A DNA stretch of 64,000 nucleotides from contig NZ_QAGK01000001.1 of NCBI RefSeq assembly GCF_003057885.1, positions 372,001-436,000 of the forward strand, read 5' to 3'. The translations under genes were made by a program, and so were the position numbers. The stretch's first letter is position 1. Each line of letters opens with the position of its first letter. Below, in pieces: positions 33,297 to 41,348 of this stretch. The notes under the pieces were generated by a model. The model was not told the origin of the DNA, ran no database searches, and worked only from the letters and a program-made list of their open reading frames with translations. Source of the stretch: Oceaniglobus ichthyenteri (GTDB lineage: Bacteria > Pseudomonadota > Alphaproteobacteria > Rhodobacterales > Rhodobacteraceae).

Positions 33297-34234
33297 TACG
33301 CGACCGCCCGCGTAACAATCAAAGTTGCCTCAGCCGTCTTGTCGTATTGCGGCAGGATTTCGATCTTCTGCATCACGGTATTGCCTGACATGTCAATTTC
33401 GGTTGACCCAAAATGACATGCGGGGAAAACCAGCGTGTACTTTTCGCCGGTTATCGAGCCAAGCGGGACGGTCACCGAAAACGGCGAATGGGTGGCGCGG
33501 GCGGCGTTGTAGATCGCAAGGAAATTGCTTTCGACGTACATATTTGCCGTCAAAACCGGCAGGAAGTCACCGCGCGTGATGCCGCACAAATCGTCACTGC
33601 TGATTTTAGGCTGGATTTCGCGCTTTTCGAACGCAAAGTTGATGTCGAGCGACTCCATGCAGTCGAGCGTGAAAGTGTTGAACGCAATCGTGCCAACGTC
33701 CTGCCCGGATGAAAGCGGATCGGACCGCGCCGGGTCCGCATAGGTCGCACCGGCAATGGCCGTTGTGGTGGCCGGATCAGACCCACGGCCCAACAGCGTC
33801 AGGTTCAGGTTGGCCTGTTCGCGCGCTTTCAGGGTTAAGGTGCCGCTGGTCGCTTCAACACCGCGAAAGCGCAACATCGTCGCCGTGCCGCCATTTCCGG
33901 CCGGAATCGTATTTTCAACCGTCAGGGATTTTGTGGCCGAGCCGTTTTTAAGCACGTCAGCCGACCAAGCGCCCTGTAGAAGGCTCTCAAGCCAATCATC
34001 CAGAACGCCGTAGACCAAAGGCCCCTCAAGTGTCCCGGTAACGTCGATGCCAAGGATGCCATGCCCTGACCGCTGCCCCTTAGCCGTCAGTGACGTCCCC
34101 GACACGACAAGCGGCTTTGCCACCATCATTGCCCCGTCGTGCATAGTGGTGAAGCCGGGCGTGGCGGGGGTGGTGCCTGGGGTGGCCTCTTTGATAAACG
34201 CAGATTTGATCTGTGACGTGCTCGTGCCTGCCAT
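33296..34234 (-). CDS. major tail tube protein
   Basis: 312 residues with an N-terminal MAGTSTSQIKSAFIKEATPG, a common phrase in tail tube proteins, and alternating beta strands throughout. AMMVAKPLVVSGTSLTAKGQ and SLDINFAFEKREIQPKISSD are characteristic segments of this group. Length and position (after the tail terminator, before the chaperone) fit the tube subunit of a siphovirus. A CDS start at 34234 is preceded by AGGAGGCACTGC. Confidence 0.85.
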   Translation of the reverse strand: MAGTSTSQIKSAFIKEATPGTTPATPGFTTMHDGAMMVAKPLVVSGTSLTAKGQRSGHGILGIDVTGTLEGPLVYGVLDDWLESLLQGAWSADVLKNGSATKSLTVENTIPAGNGGTATMLRFRGVEATSGTLTLKAREQANLNLTLLGRGSDPATTTAIAGATYADPARSDPLSSGQDVGTIAFNTFTLDCMESLDINFAFEKREIQPKISSDDLCGITRGDFLPVLTANMYVESNFLAIYNAARATHSPFSVTVPLGSITGEKYTLVFPACHFGSTEIDMSGNTVMQKIEILPQYDKTAEATLIVTRAVA

Positions 34235-34245
34235 TGCAGTGCCTC

Positions 34246-34701
34246 CTATCGGTGTGAATAGCGCACGTATGGCGCAATGACGTTGGTTTGATGGAACGGT
34301 GGCGAAGCGAAATCCGCCGCGATGTATGGGTGCCGGTTATCGCCAAGTTGCGGCGGGCTGAACCGGATGAATGTGTCAGTGCCGGTGGTTATTAGCGCGC
34401 CTGCACTGGTGATGGATTTCTCGAAGAACAGGCCGGTGATGGTTTCGGCGTAGCCCCGCCATGCCGCCGAGCCTTCACCGCCTGCGGTGTAGATTGTCGC
34501 TGTCAGCGTGCCGATGTGGTCGATGCGGTTGGCAATGCGGCCAATGCTGCCCTGAATTGCAGCCCCTGATTTTATAGTCAGGCGGATGCTGTTGATGGAT
34601 GGCGTGAACTCATGCCCGTCCATGCCGACAGGAACGGTTGTATCGGTCCATGCCGTTGTGAAATAGGTCTCTATTGCCTTGCGTTCGTTTTGCAACGTCA
34701 T
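34246..34701 (-). CDS. tail terminator-like protein (DUF4128)
   Basis: 151 residues. Helical N-terminus (MTLQNERKAIETYFTTAW) followed by a beta sheet (SIRLTIKSGAAIQGSIG, RIDHIGTLTATIYT), the pattern of lambda gpU-type terminators that cap the tube. ATGA overlap with the preceding gene. Assignment is by fold impression and gene order. Confidence 0.72.
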   Translation of the reverse strand: MTLQNERKAIETYFTTAWTDTTVPVGMDGHEFTPSINSIRLTIKSGAAIQGSIGRIANRIDHIGTLTATIYTAGGEGSAAWRGYAETITGLFFEKSITSAGALITTGTDTFIRFSPPQLGDNRHPYIAADFASPPFHQTNVIAPYVRYSHR

Positions 34702-35114
34702 ACCCGGCTCCCTAAATTGCTCGCGATGGCTTCCAGTTCTGCCACTGTGATCGCCAAGACCCCGGCAGGTGCTTGCCCGGACCAGCCGTTTTCGAGCCTC
34801 AAGGAATACGGCAAGCTGTTTTGAAGGTAGATAATCGGTAAACCATCAACGCCTGCATATGACGCCAGCGCCGCGGCGTTCATCCCGGCGAATTCAGATA
34901 GCGACATTGTGGTGGCGTCGGATGGCTCGCCGATGCTGATCAGCCAATTCGCGCGGAATGTCCCAAGATCAACCGGCGATTTCTCCTGAACCTTCGCCAG
35001 CCCCTCGGTTGCCAGATAGATCACGGCCTTCTGGACGTTGCCCATGATCGCCGCCCATTCGCGGTCGATCTGGATTTGGAATTCTTTCGTCGCCTGCCCC
35101 GGTGCCAGCGCCAT
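34698..35114 (-). CDS. HK97 gp10-like neck/tail completion protein
   Basis: 138 residues. KVQEKSPVDLGTFRANWLIS is the signature stretch of gp10-type proteins, and the C-terminal SLPYSLRLENGWSGQAPAGV matches the family's Y-x-x-x-L-E-N-G-x-S phrase. It helps join tail to head. It overlaps the next gene by four bases. Confidence 0.82.
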   Translation of the reverse strand: MALAPGQATKEFQIQIDREWAAIMGNVQKAVIYLATEGLAKVQEKSPVDLGTFRANWLISIGEPSDATTMSLSEFAGMNAAALASYAGVDGLPIIYLQNSLPYSLRLENGWSGQAPAGVLAITVAELEAIASNLGSRV

Positions 35115-35476
35115 CAGCGGGCGACCACGTAATAAATCGCCCCGGCGGCAACGATATCCTGTGCGCGCAAGATGGTGCGCGTCCGACCCGCATAGGTGAT
35201 CGTGTGATTCTCTTTCGGGACCGTGGTGAAACCTTCCATCAGCACCAGCACATCGGCAGGGCCAGCAACATAGCCCTCGAACACGTCCGCAACGGGCTTT
35301 TCGCTGTCCTCAACCGCGCGCCCGGTATCGCTCTTGGCCGTGGTGGTGTAGCTGCCCGTGTCGGGGTCATAAGCGCCCTTCTCCGTCCAGTTCATCGTCG
35401 CCGGGTGGATCACGCCAGCGATCTTGCCCGCCACGCCGTCGAAGGCCTTGGCAGCGATTTCAGCGACTGTGACCAT
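35114..35476 (-). CDS. head-tail connector protein (by position)
   Basis: 120 residues from MVTVAEIAAKAFDGVAGKIA at the ATG 35476. A beta-rich body (HTITYAGRTRTILRAQDIVA) ends with AAGAIYYVVAR. Lies between the Mu gpF-like gene and the gp10-like gene, where stoppers/connectors are encoded. Single-base overlap with the downstream gene. No direct family recognition. Confidence 0.68.
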   Translation of the reverse strand: MVTVAEIAAKAFDGVAGKIAGVIHPATMNWTEKGAYDPDTGSYTTTAKSDTGRAVEDSEKPVADVFEGYVAGPADVLVLMEGFTTVPKENHTITYAGRTRTILRAQDIVAAGAIYYVVAR

Positions 35477-35477
35477 T

Positions 35478-36503
35478 TCAGAACTCCGGTTTCTTGGTGC
35501 GATACACGGCAACACAGCGGCACTGTATCAAATCATCTGGCCCCGCACCGTGTGCGGTATCCCCTGGATGCGCCAGCCGCCCGCCCGTGGGGCTCTCAAA
35601 CAGTTCACCGAAGGCAATAATCGTCCCGTTCAATTCGCGGTGCGCGTCCCGTGTCCGACTGTCGGATGTGGCCAGCCATTTGACCGTCATGCCCTCGGCA
35701 AGCCCAGTATCAACCAACGTGCCAAAACCCTCGTGCTGGCCTGTGCGCAGCGCATTGAGTGTTTCCGTGCGCGCTATCGTCTCGCCCCGGTTGCGCAACA
35801 ACCGCGCCTTGTGCAGTTCGGATATCCTGTCAGCCTGCGCCGGTGTCAGCGCCCGCCCCTCAGCAATCGCCTTGCGCACCATGCTGTCAAACCGCCGGTC
35901 TGTGGTTTTGTATCGCGGGTCAGCGCCCTTGAAGTATCGCGCGATTTCGTCAGGGTCCGTCAGCATCGCCCGCACCTTGCGCGCCTGCTCTGCCCGTGGC
36001 GCGTCCAGCCCGATAAATCCACCGCGACGAACTGCGCCGCCTTGTGTTGTCCTACCCACCAGATCGAGCGCCTGCTTGCGTGGTGGCACACCGTTGGCAA
36101 TGCCCAGGCCGATCACCTGTCGCGCCATTTCGGTGGCTTCTTCCGCCAGTATTTCGGCCAGCTTGCCGGTGACTTGCTCAACCGCTCTGACTGCCCGTGG
36201 GTTGCCGCCGAAACCAAACTGCCCCCGGATCGTGAGGGGCAGGGTTGCCGCCACCGTCTGCCCGCCAGCAATAACCGCCCCCCGCAAGCTTTCGGTCAGG
36301 GGAAACAATGCCTGTTGGTTCATCCGCAGCAATTGCACCGCGCGTTCAATGTCGCGCCGTTCCAGCGCCTCAATCAGAGCGGCCAGATCAACAGCCTGCC
36401 GCTGCGCCTGTACGGCCTCAAGAAACGCCTTGGCCACCTGCGGTTCAAACTGACGCAGCAGCGCGTCTAACCGCCGCTCCTGTGCCGTCTTGCGTCTTGC
36501 CAT
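35478..36503 (-). CDS. phage head morphogenesis protein (Mu gpF/SPP1 gp7-like)
   Basis: 341 residues. The C-terminal ~110 residues carry the Mu-F domain: IARTETLNALRTGQHEGF, VKWLATSDSRTRDAHRELNG, and DDLIQCRCVAVY with the conserved Cys-x-Cys. The N-terminal part is helical and basic. These minor head proteins associate with the portal and can be carried into the capsid. Its location among connector genes, well downstream of the capsid gene, is not the usual place next to portal. Confidence 0.85.
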   Translation of the reverse strand: MARRKTAQERRLDALLRQFEPQVAKAFLEAVQAQRQAVDLAALIEALERRDIERAVQLLRMNQQALFPLTESLRGAVIAGGQTVAATLPLTIRGQFGFGGNPRAVRAVEQVTGKLAEILAEEATEMARQVIGLGIANGVPPRKQALDLVGRTTQGGAVRRGGFIGLDAPRAEQARKVRAMLTDPDEIARYFKGADPRYKTTDRRFDSMVRKAIAEGRALTPAQADRISELHKARLLRNRGETIARTETLNALRTGQHEGFGTLVDTGLAEGMTVKWLATSDSRTRDAHRELNGTIIAFGELFESPTGGRLAHPGDTAHGAGPDDLIQCRCVAVYRTKKPEF

Positions 36504-36506
36504 GGG

Positions 36507-36743
36507 TCAGCCCCGCTGTGTGCGCCCCCACGCATAAGCGAAGAGGATAGCGGCATCACGCGCCGCATAGATAGACGATGGAACGCGGGACACATAAGCC
36601 GCCGACACCCAATCGCCCCGCATCAGGTGGTGCGCGATCACATCCAGGTGTCCGGGGCTTTCGATGACTTCCACGGCCAAAAGGAACGCCGCGCGGGTGT
36701 CCGGCGGCATCGCGTCAATTGTGGATTGGAGTTCGGGTATCAC
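36507..36743 (-). CDS. small structural-region protein of unknown function
   Basis: 78 residues, helical (MIPELQSTIDAMPPDTRAAF to AAILFAYAWGRTQRG). ATGA overlap with the upstream gene, 3-base gap to the gpF-like gene. No motif recognised; likely a small head or connector accessory. Confidence 0.62.
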   Translation of the reverse strand: MIPELQSTIDAMPPDTRAAFLLAVEVIESPGHLDVIAHHLMRGDWVSAAYVSRVPSSIYAARDAAILFAYAWGRTQRG

Positions 36744-37168
36744 ACAACGAAAATGGCAGGGCCGGGGGAATAGATCAAGTCACGCAAAAGCCCGTCGATC
36801 ACCGAAAAAACCGGCAGGGGCGACACACTGCCATCGTCCCGATACTCTTCTTCGCTCTCGACCGGACCAGCCTTGACCCGCTCGCGCTTCACAACCTTGC
36901 CGGGGGTGTAATCCGGTGCCAGCGAACCCGGCGCCCCAAGATCACGGATCGCCGCTTCAGTAATGGCGAATTTCACCGCGTCAGGTGCAGTGGCATCTGT
37001 GAATCCCGACAGCCATCGCCCGTTATATTTTGACGCAATGTAATCCTGCCCCCGCCGCAGCGCCGCCTCCTTTACCGTATCGTCACCAACCCAAGCCGCA
37101 TAGCCGCGCGACACGGCATAGGCGTCCGCCTCGGCCAGCGTCAAAGCTGGGTCGATATAGGACAGCAT
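36740..37168 (-). CDS. DnaT-like/head-tail adaptor protein
   Basis: 142 residues. LTLAEADAYAVSRGYAAW followed by KEAALRRGQDYIASKYNGRW is the pattern of the DnaT-like phage family, which in structural operons acts as a head-tail adaptor. The C-terminus (GLLRDLIYSPGPAIFVV) is hydrophobic. Coupled to neighbours on both sides. Confidence 0.78.
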   Translation of the reverse strand: MLSYIDPALTLAEADAYAVSRGYAAWVGDDTVKEAALRRGQDYIASKYNGRWLSGFTDATAPDAVKFAITEAAIRDLGAPGSLAPDYTPGKVVKRERVKAGPVESEEEYRDDGSVSPLPVFSVIDGLLRDLIYSPGPAIFVV

Positions 37169-37380
37169 CAGCCCTTGCCGCCCTTTTTGCCGCTGGAATT
37201 TTCGGCCGTTTTTTCCGCGCCGCTTTCAACCAAATCACCAGACACCAACCAGTGTTTTACAATCGGGTTTTTCTTGTGCGCAGTCAGCTCTTCGTTGTCA
37301 ATTTCCAGCGCGCCCATGGCAGGCACAATGGTTTCTGGATCAAGGCCCAGGTCGCCTTTGGTGGTGTTGGTCAGTTTCAT
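37168..37380 (-). CDS. small phage protein near the capsid gene
   Basis: 70 residues from MKLTNTTKGDLGLDPETIVP with AAAGGGAA upstream; an in-frame TTG further up is less likely. Lys-rich C-terminus (AEKTAENSSGKKGGKG). Lies between capsid and adaptor genes. Function unknown. Confidence 0.65.
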   Translation of the reverse strand: MKLTNTTKGDLGLDPETIVPAMGALEIDNEELTAHKKNPIVKHWLVSGDLVESGAEKTAENSSGKKGGKG

Positions 37381-37442
37381 GGTGTTCCCTTTCAAAGCGC
37401 CCTCATAAAAGGGGCCGGTCGCCCAGCCCCTCGTTGAACGTG

Positions 37443-38390
37443 CTAAATCCCATCACCGTAGCTGATCGCCTTCGGCAGGCGCACGTCCAAGCCGCCCAAG
37501 CGGAACACACCGGGAATGGTGAACTGCAATCCCTCGATCTGCACCGGCAAAAACCGGTGAACCATTGGGATGTGCAGCTTCAGAACCTCGGGCGAGCGAC
37601 GGTAAGCAATCATCCGCGCGGTGGTCCCTGCGCCCTTTTGCAGAAGCCCGCGCTTCCCACGGATCATCAAGGGTTGTCCCGTTTGCGCCGTATAAACGTT
37701 TGCCTTCTGGATGAATTCCAGAATCGTCATGCCGGTGTCGGTCAGGCGCGTCGAAGCGATATAGTTGAACCGCTCAGTCGGCAGAATCAGCGTGTCGGCC
37801 AGTTCGGTTTCCTTGGTGGTCGTACTGATACCGGTAATCAGCGCGTTCACGTCGCGGATGATCTGATCCGGCGTCTTTGTTGACCACGCTGTTGCCGACC
37901 CGGTGCCATCCGCCGTAACGGACGCAGCCGGAACACCGGTGTAGTCATACAGGCCCTCAAACCCCTTCACGGCGTCACCGTTCAGCGCAACGCCATAAAC
38001 CATCTGCTCATAGGCACGGCGAGCCAGGCCAGCCTTGGTGCTGTCAAGCGGAACACCAAGCAAGCGCGCCTGGTTGATTTCCTCATAGCCATAGGAATAG
38101 CCGATACCAGCCGTATAGACCGCCGTTTCGTGCTGCTCCATATTGGCACCGACAACGGGGATATCCTTGCCGTTCCCGTTGATCCAGCCCGCCGCGCCCG
38201 CGCCATCCATCGAATAGTATGTGACGGATTTGGACCACTCACCGGCGGATGTATCAACCGGCACAAGCTCGGCGTAGTTCAGTTCCGGATAGCGGATCGC
38301 GTAAACGCCAGCCTCGATGTGAGAGGTCTGCTTCTGAGCGAACCCCAAAGACGCTTGCAAGGCGTCGTTGAATTGCGTGTGCATTGTCAT
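37443..38390 (-). CDS. major capsid protein (DUF2184, HK97-like)
   Basis: 315 residues. N-terminus MTMHTQFNDALQASLGFAQK, then VDTSAGEWSKSVTYYSMDGAG and SYGYEEINQARLLGVPLDST are recognisable DUF2184 capsid stretches, with the P-domain-like VHRFLPVQIEGLQFTIP near the end. Such proteins form HK97-fold shells. It follows the cement-protein gene and the protease/scaffold gene, as in related prophages. Confidence 0.88.
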   Translation of the reverse strand: MTMHTQFNDALQASLGFAQKQTSHIEAGVYAIRYPELNYAELVPVDTSAGEWSKSVTYYSMDGAGAAGWINGNGKDIPVVGANMEQHETAVYTAGIGYSYGYEEINQARLLGVPLDSTKAGLARRAYEQMVYGVALNGDAVKGFEGLYDYTGVPAASVTADGTGSATAWSTKTPDQIIRDVNALITGISTTTKETELADTLILPTERFNYIASTRLTDTGMTILEFIQKANVYTAQTGQPLMIRGKRGLLQKGAGTTARMIAYRRSPEVLKLHIPMVHRFLPVQIEGLQFTIPGVFRLGGLDVRLPKAISYGDGI

Positions 38391-38404
38391 CTGTTCAGGC
38401 CCCC

Positions 38405-38845
38405 TTAGCCCAGACGGATCGCGACCAGTTCATCGGCAGCGCCGCTGGTCTCGAAGATTGCGCCGGGAATGGCGAGGTTATCGGTGGTGGTGTCGGTAAA
38501 CTTGCCCGCGCCACCGGCCACACGCATGTAAACGGGTGCGCCCGCCACAACGGTGTCAAATGCCGTGACCCAGATCACGCCTTTGGTCATAACCAAAGCA
38601 CTGTCGGCCACGGCGAATTCGTCGCCAGTTGCAGACTGGTCGCGCACCGTGATGCCACGCACGACATCATTTGCGGCGGTGGCGGCTTGGACCTGCTTAT
38701 CCGCAGTGCCCTGCTTGACCACTTTCCCGAACCCGATGGCGGCGGTTTGAACCTCACGGCTGATCAGCACATTTGGTTCGGTGTTCGCAATCATGCCATT
38801 CAGCGCGACGGGCATGGTTTCTGCATAGGTGGATTGAACAGCCAT
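38405..38845 (-). CDS. capsid cement/decoration protein (gp24-like)
   Basis: 146 residues: SREVQTAAIGFGKVVKQGTA, VVRGITVRDQSATGDEFAVA and VVAGAPVYMRVAGGAGKFTD are the usual segments of phage structural cement proteins that stabilise the mature shell. Beta-rich, no signal peptide. Located between scaffold/protease and major capsid genes. Confidence 0.83.
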   Translation of the reverse strand: MAVQSTYAETMPVALNGMIANTEPNVLISREVQTAAIGFGKVVKQGTADKQVQAATAANDVVRGITVRDQSATGDEFAVADSALVMTKGVIWVTAFDTVVAGAPVYMRVAGGAGKFTDTTTDNLAIPGAIFETSGAADELVAIRLG

Positions 38846-38847
38846 GA

Positions 38848-39405
38848 TTAGGCCCCTTTCACGGGATCAGAGTTGCGATATGCCGACTGCAAATGCGCGA
38901 CATTGGCCGCGTATGCATCATCGGCGATGTTGGTTCCGGCCTTTGGCACGGTGCCGCCCTTCATGCCGTCGGCGAATGGATCGGCCTTAGCGGCGTCTTT
39001 GGCGATGGCCTTGAACATGCCAACGATTTCGCCTTCTGACGCGTCTGCCACCATATCGTCACCCAGCTTATGGGCCACGACAGCCTTGCGCAGGTCAGCG
39101 TCGGAAACGCCGTCTGTCTTGGCGTCGGCGAAGATCGCCTTGGCAGTGCCTTCCAGCGCCACGCGATCTGCGACCAGCTTGGACACCTTTTCAGGGGTCA
39201 TTGCAGCATCGGTCAGCTTTTTGGCATCAGCCTTGAGCGTGCCGATTTCCTCGTCTTTCGCCGCAATAGCAGCGGCATGGGCCGTTTCGGCATCGGTCAA
39301 AGCCTTGGCGGCGTCGGCCTTGAATTTCTCGATGGCACCAGCGTCAGCGACAGCGACTTGCACCGCCTGATCGCCCAGCACCACCGTTTTGAGAGCGTCG
39401 GACAT
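38848..39405 (-). CDS. nested scaffold protein from internal start
   Basis: 185 residues from MSDALKTVVLGDQAVQ, in frame with the protease gene. A perfect AAGGAGG ribosome site stands 5 bases before the ATG at 39405, stronger than for most genes here. Same arrangement as lambda C/Nu3, where the scaffold is made separately in excess of the protease. Long coiled-coil prediction supports a scaffold role. Confidence 0.72.
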   Translation of the reverse strand: MSDALKTVVLGDQAVQVAVADAGAIEKFKADAAKALTDAETAHAAAIAAKDEEIGTLKADAKKLTDAAMTPEKVSKLVADRVALEGTAKAIFADAKTDGVSDADLRKAVVAHKLGDDMVADASEGEIVGMFKAIAKDAAKADPFADGMKGGTVPKAGTNIADDAYAANVAHLQSAYRNSDPVKGA

Positions 39406-39999
39406 GGTGTCCTCCTTCTTATTGCTCGTGGGGGGACAGGGCATAGCGCCCCAAGGTTTCGCACTGTCGCCAATGCGGAGTTGCTCGCCACCGCGCGCCT
39501 TCGCGACGATGGCAAGATGATTGATGCGGATCGGGCCGGTTTGCACCGCCTGATAAGGTGTGCCGTCAGGCGCTGTGCCATCCTGCATGGTGATCGGGGT
39601 GGTGTACCCCATCGAAACTTCCCGATTGCCGTCCTGCACTGCAGCAATCGCGGCTGCATCCATCAACCGGAACGGAACCTTGACGAACTCACCATCACGG
39701 GCAATTTCATCTCCGATATCGCCAACGGAATGCTGACGCCAATTGTCAGCCGTGACCTGTTCCGCCGGGTGGCCCATAGTCACCGGCTTTCCCGCGAATG
39801 TCGCCAAGCTGTCTTTGTGAAATACTGCCGCCTCGGGCCGGTAAACCGTGACTGTGCCGCCATCGATCAGGCCAAGTTCGCTTGCCCGATATGTCTGGCA
39901 GCCCGTGCGGGCGCAGCGGACCTCGCCAACCATGTAGCCGTCGGAGGTCTGGCGCATTCCGGTGATCGGGGCGCTGTCTGTGAATTTGATTTCGGTCAT
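38848..39999 (-). CDS. prohead protease (DUF2213) fused to scaffold region
   Basis: 383 residues. The first ~170 residues form a DUF2213 protease-like domain (GYMVGEVRCARTGCQTYRAS, VTMGHPAEQVTADNW with candidate catalytic His, REVSMGYTTPITMQDG with candidate Ser). The remainder is an Ala/Lys/Asp-rich coiled coil (ALTDAETAHAAAIAAKDEEI) typical of scaffolds, ending KADPFADGMKGG. A strong internal start at 39405 would also make the scaffold alone. Four-base overlap with the portal gene. Confidence 0.85.
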   Translation of the reverse strand: MTEIKFTDSAPITGMRQTSDGYMVGEVRCARTGCQTYRASELGLIDGGTVTVYRPEAAVFHKDSLATFAGKPVTMGHPAEQVTADNWRQHSVGDIGDEIARDGEFVKVPFRLMDAAAIAAVQDGNREVSMGYTTPITMQDGTAPDGTPYQAVQTGPIRINHLAIVAKARGGEQLRIGDSAKPWGAMPCPPTSNKKEDTMSDALKTVVLGDQAVQVAVADAGAIEKFKADAAKALTDAETAHAAAIAAKDEEIGTLKADAKKLTDAAMTPEKVSKLVADRVALEGTAKAIFADAKTDGVSDADLRKAVVAHKLGDDMVADASEGEIVGMFKAIAKDAAKADPFADGMKGGTVPKAGTNIADDAYAANVAHLQSAYRNSDPVKGA

Positions 40000-41348
40000 T
40001 GCGTCACGTCCTGCCCATCGCTCGGATCATCATCGTCGTCGCCCGAAGTCCGGTCCTTCGGAAATTCCTCGGCGTACCCTTCCAGCCCCGGAAAGGCGCC
40101 GGATTCAGTCAGCGCGTTAACCAATGCCGAACCTGCCGACTCTGGCGAAACTGCATCCATTTCCAGCGCGATCTTCATGGTTTCGGCGCTGATCTTGCCA
40201 ACCTCGGCGCGCTCTTTCGCTGTTGGTTGCCAAAGCGGTCGCCAGTTGTAATGCAGGCCAGTGGGTCGCTCGCCCAAGGCAGACCTGATCAAACATTCAT
40301 CCAGCGCCGACATGGATGGCTCCATGTGCAGGGTCTGCTGCACCCTGATCCTGTCATAGTAATTTCTGACGTCGCTTTCGCCTGTTGCATTGAGACCGCC
40401 CGGCGACTGCATGAAGAACAGCGTCATTGGGATGCCAACCGCTGCGCTTGCCAACTGCATGAAGCGGTCCATCACGTCAGGCAGCCCACCGAAACTGGCC
40501 GATTTCTGCTGGTAATCTTCCAGCGCATCCAGAAGCAACATGCCGTTGATGCCCTTGGCGGTTGCGGCCAATGTCATCCGGCGCAAAATCTCGGCCTCGT
40601 AAGCCTGCCCCCTGCTTTGCAGATTATTCATCAGCCCATCGACCTTCAAAACATCGACTTTGGCCTCATACAGCAGCGAATTGACGTTGGCAGCACCCTC
40701 ATCAACCCGCCGCAGGTTGTCGATCATCCCCGGCAGAACTGAACCGCCCCAGCCATCGTGCGCATCATACCCGGCATCGTCGGCCAGCGGCGCAACGCCG
40801 TGCTGGATGACCAGCCGCGACGGGTGTATCTGCATCGCGCCAGCCATTCGGGTATTGACCGTCCAAAGACGCGGCTTGCCATATCCTGGCAAAGTCACAT
40901 CGTCCTCTGGCTCACTGGCAGTAATTGACTGCCGTGAAAGAATTGTCAGATATTTGACGCCGCCCTTGCCGATCTTATCCGGGTCCAGCGGCTTCATCAG
41001 ATCCTTGTCACCGGTCCCGATCACGATGGCCGCGCCGCCCATCAAGCGCGCCAGCCGCCGTGCCTCAAACATTTTGCCGCGCACGTCCAGCCGCTTTTCC
41101 TCGGCTTCGATCTTCGTGATGTCGGTCGATTCAGCCTGCCATTCCCGCCACTCACGGCAGGAATCCTCGGCAGGAAGATCAATGGCTCGCGCGATAATGC
41201 GTGACGACTTGTAGGCGGCAAGATATTGCGCCGGGTCATCAACCGGCATCGTGTATTGCGCAAGAAAACCCTTATCCCGACTGGTGCCCATGCCGGAAAC
41301 GACGTTTTGCAGCCCATCTTTCGTCAGGCGATAGTGCGGTTTTGCCAT
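39996..41348 (-). CDS. portal protein (DUF1073 family)
   Basis: 450 residues. PVDDPAQYLAAYKSSRIIAR followed by AIDLPAEDSCREWREWQ is the DUF1073 signature. MTLFFMQSPGGLNATGESDV and an internal ring-forming region fit portal proteins that thread DNA into the capsid. The family is now sometimes labelled after anti-CBASS Acb1 because of a shared N-terminal domain; the position between terminase and protease supports portal function. One-base coupling with TerL. Confidence 0.83.
   Translation of the reverse strand: MAKPHYRLTKDGLQNVVSGMGTSRDKGFLAQYTMPVDDPAQYLAAYKSSRIIARAIDLPAEDSCREWREWQAESTDITKIEAEEKRLDVRGKMFEARRLARLMGGAAIVIGTGDKDLMKPLDPDKIGKGGVKYLTILSRQSITASEPEDDVTLPGYGKPRLWTVNTRMAGAMQIHPSRLVIQHGVAPLADDAGYDAHDGWGGSVLPGMIDNLRRVDEGAANVNSLLYEAKVDVLKVDGLMNNLQSRGQAYEAEILRRMTLAATAKGINGMLLLDALEDYQQKSASFGGLPDVMDRFMQLASAAVGIPMTLFFMQSPGGLNATGESDVRNYYDRIRVQQTLHMEPSMSALDECLIRSALGERPTGLHYNWRPLWQPTAKERAEVGKISAETMKIALEMDAVSPESAGSALVNALTESGAFPGLEGYAEEFPKDRTSGDDDDDPSDGQDVTQ

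Noticed and set aside
35424-36470. Two long plus-strand frames opposite the gpF-like head gene
   Set aside because: Both are antisense to a gene with a clear Mu-F domain; composition is typical of shadows.
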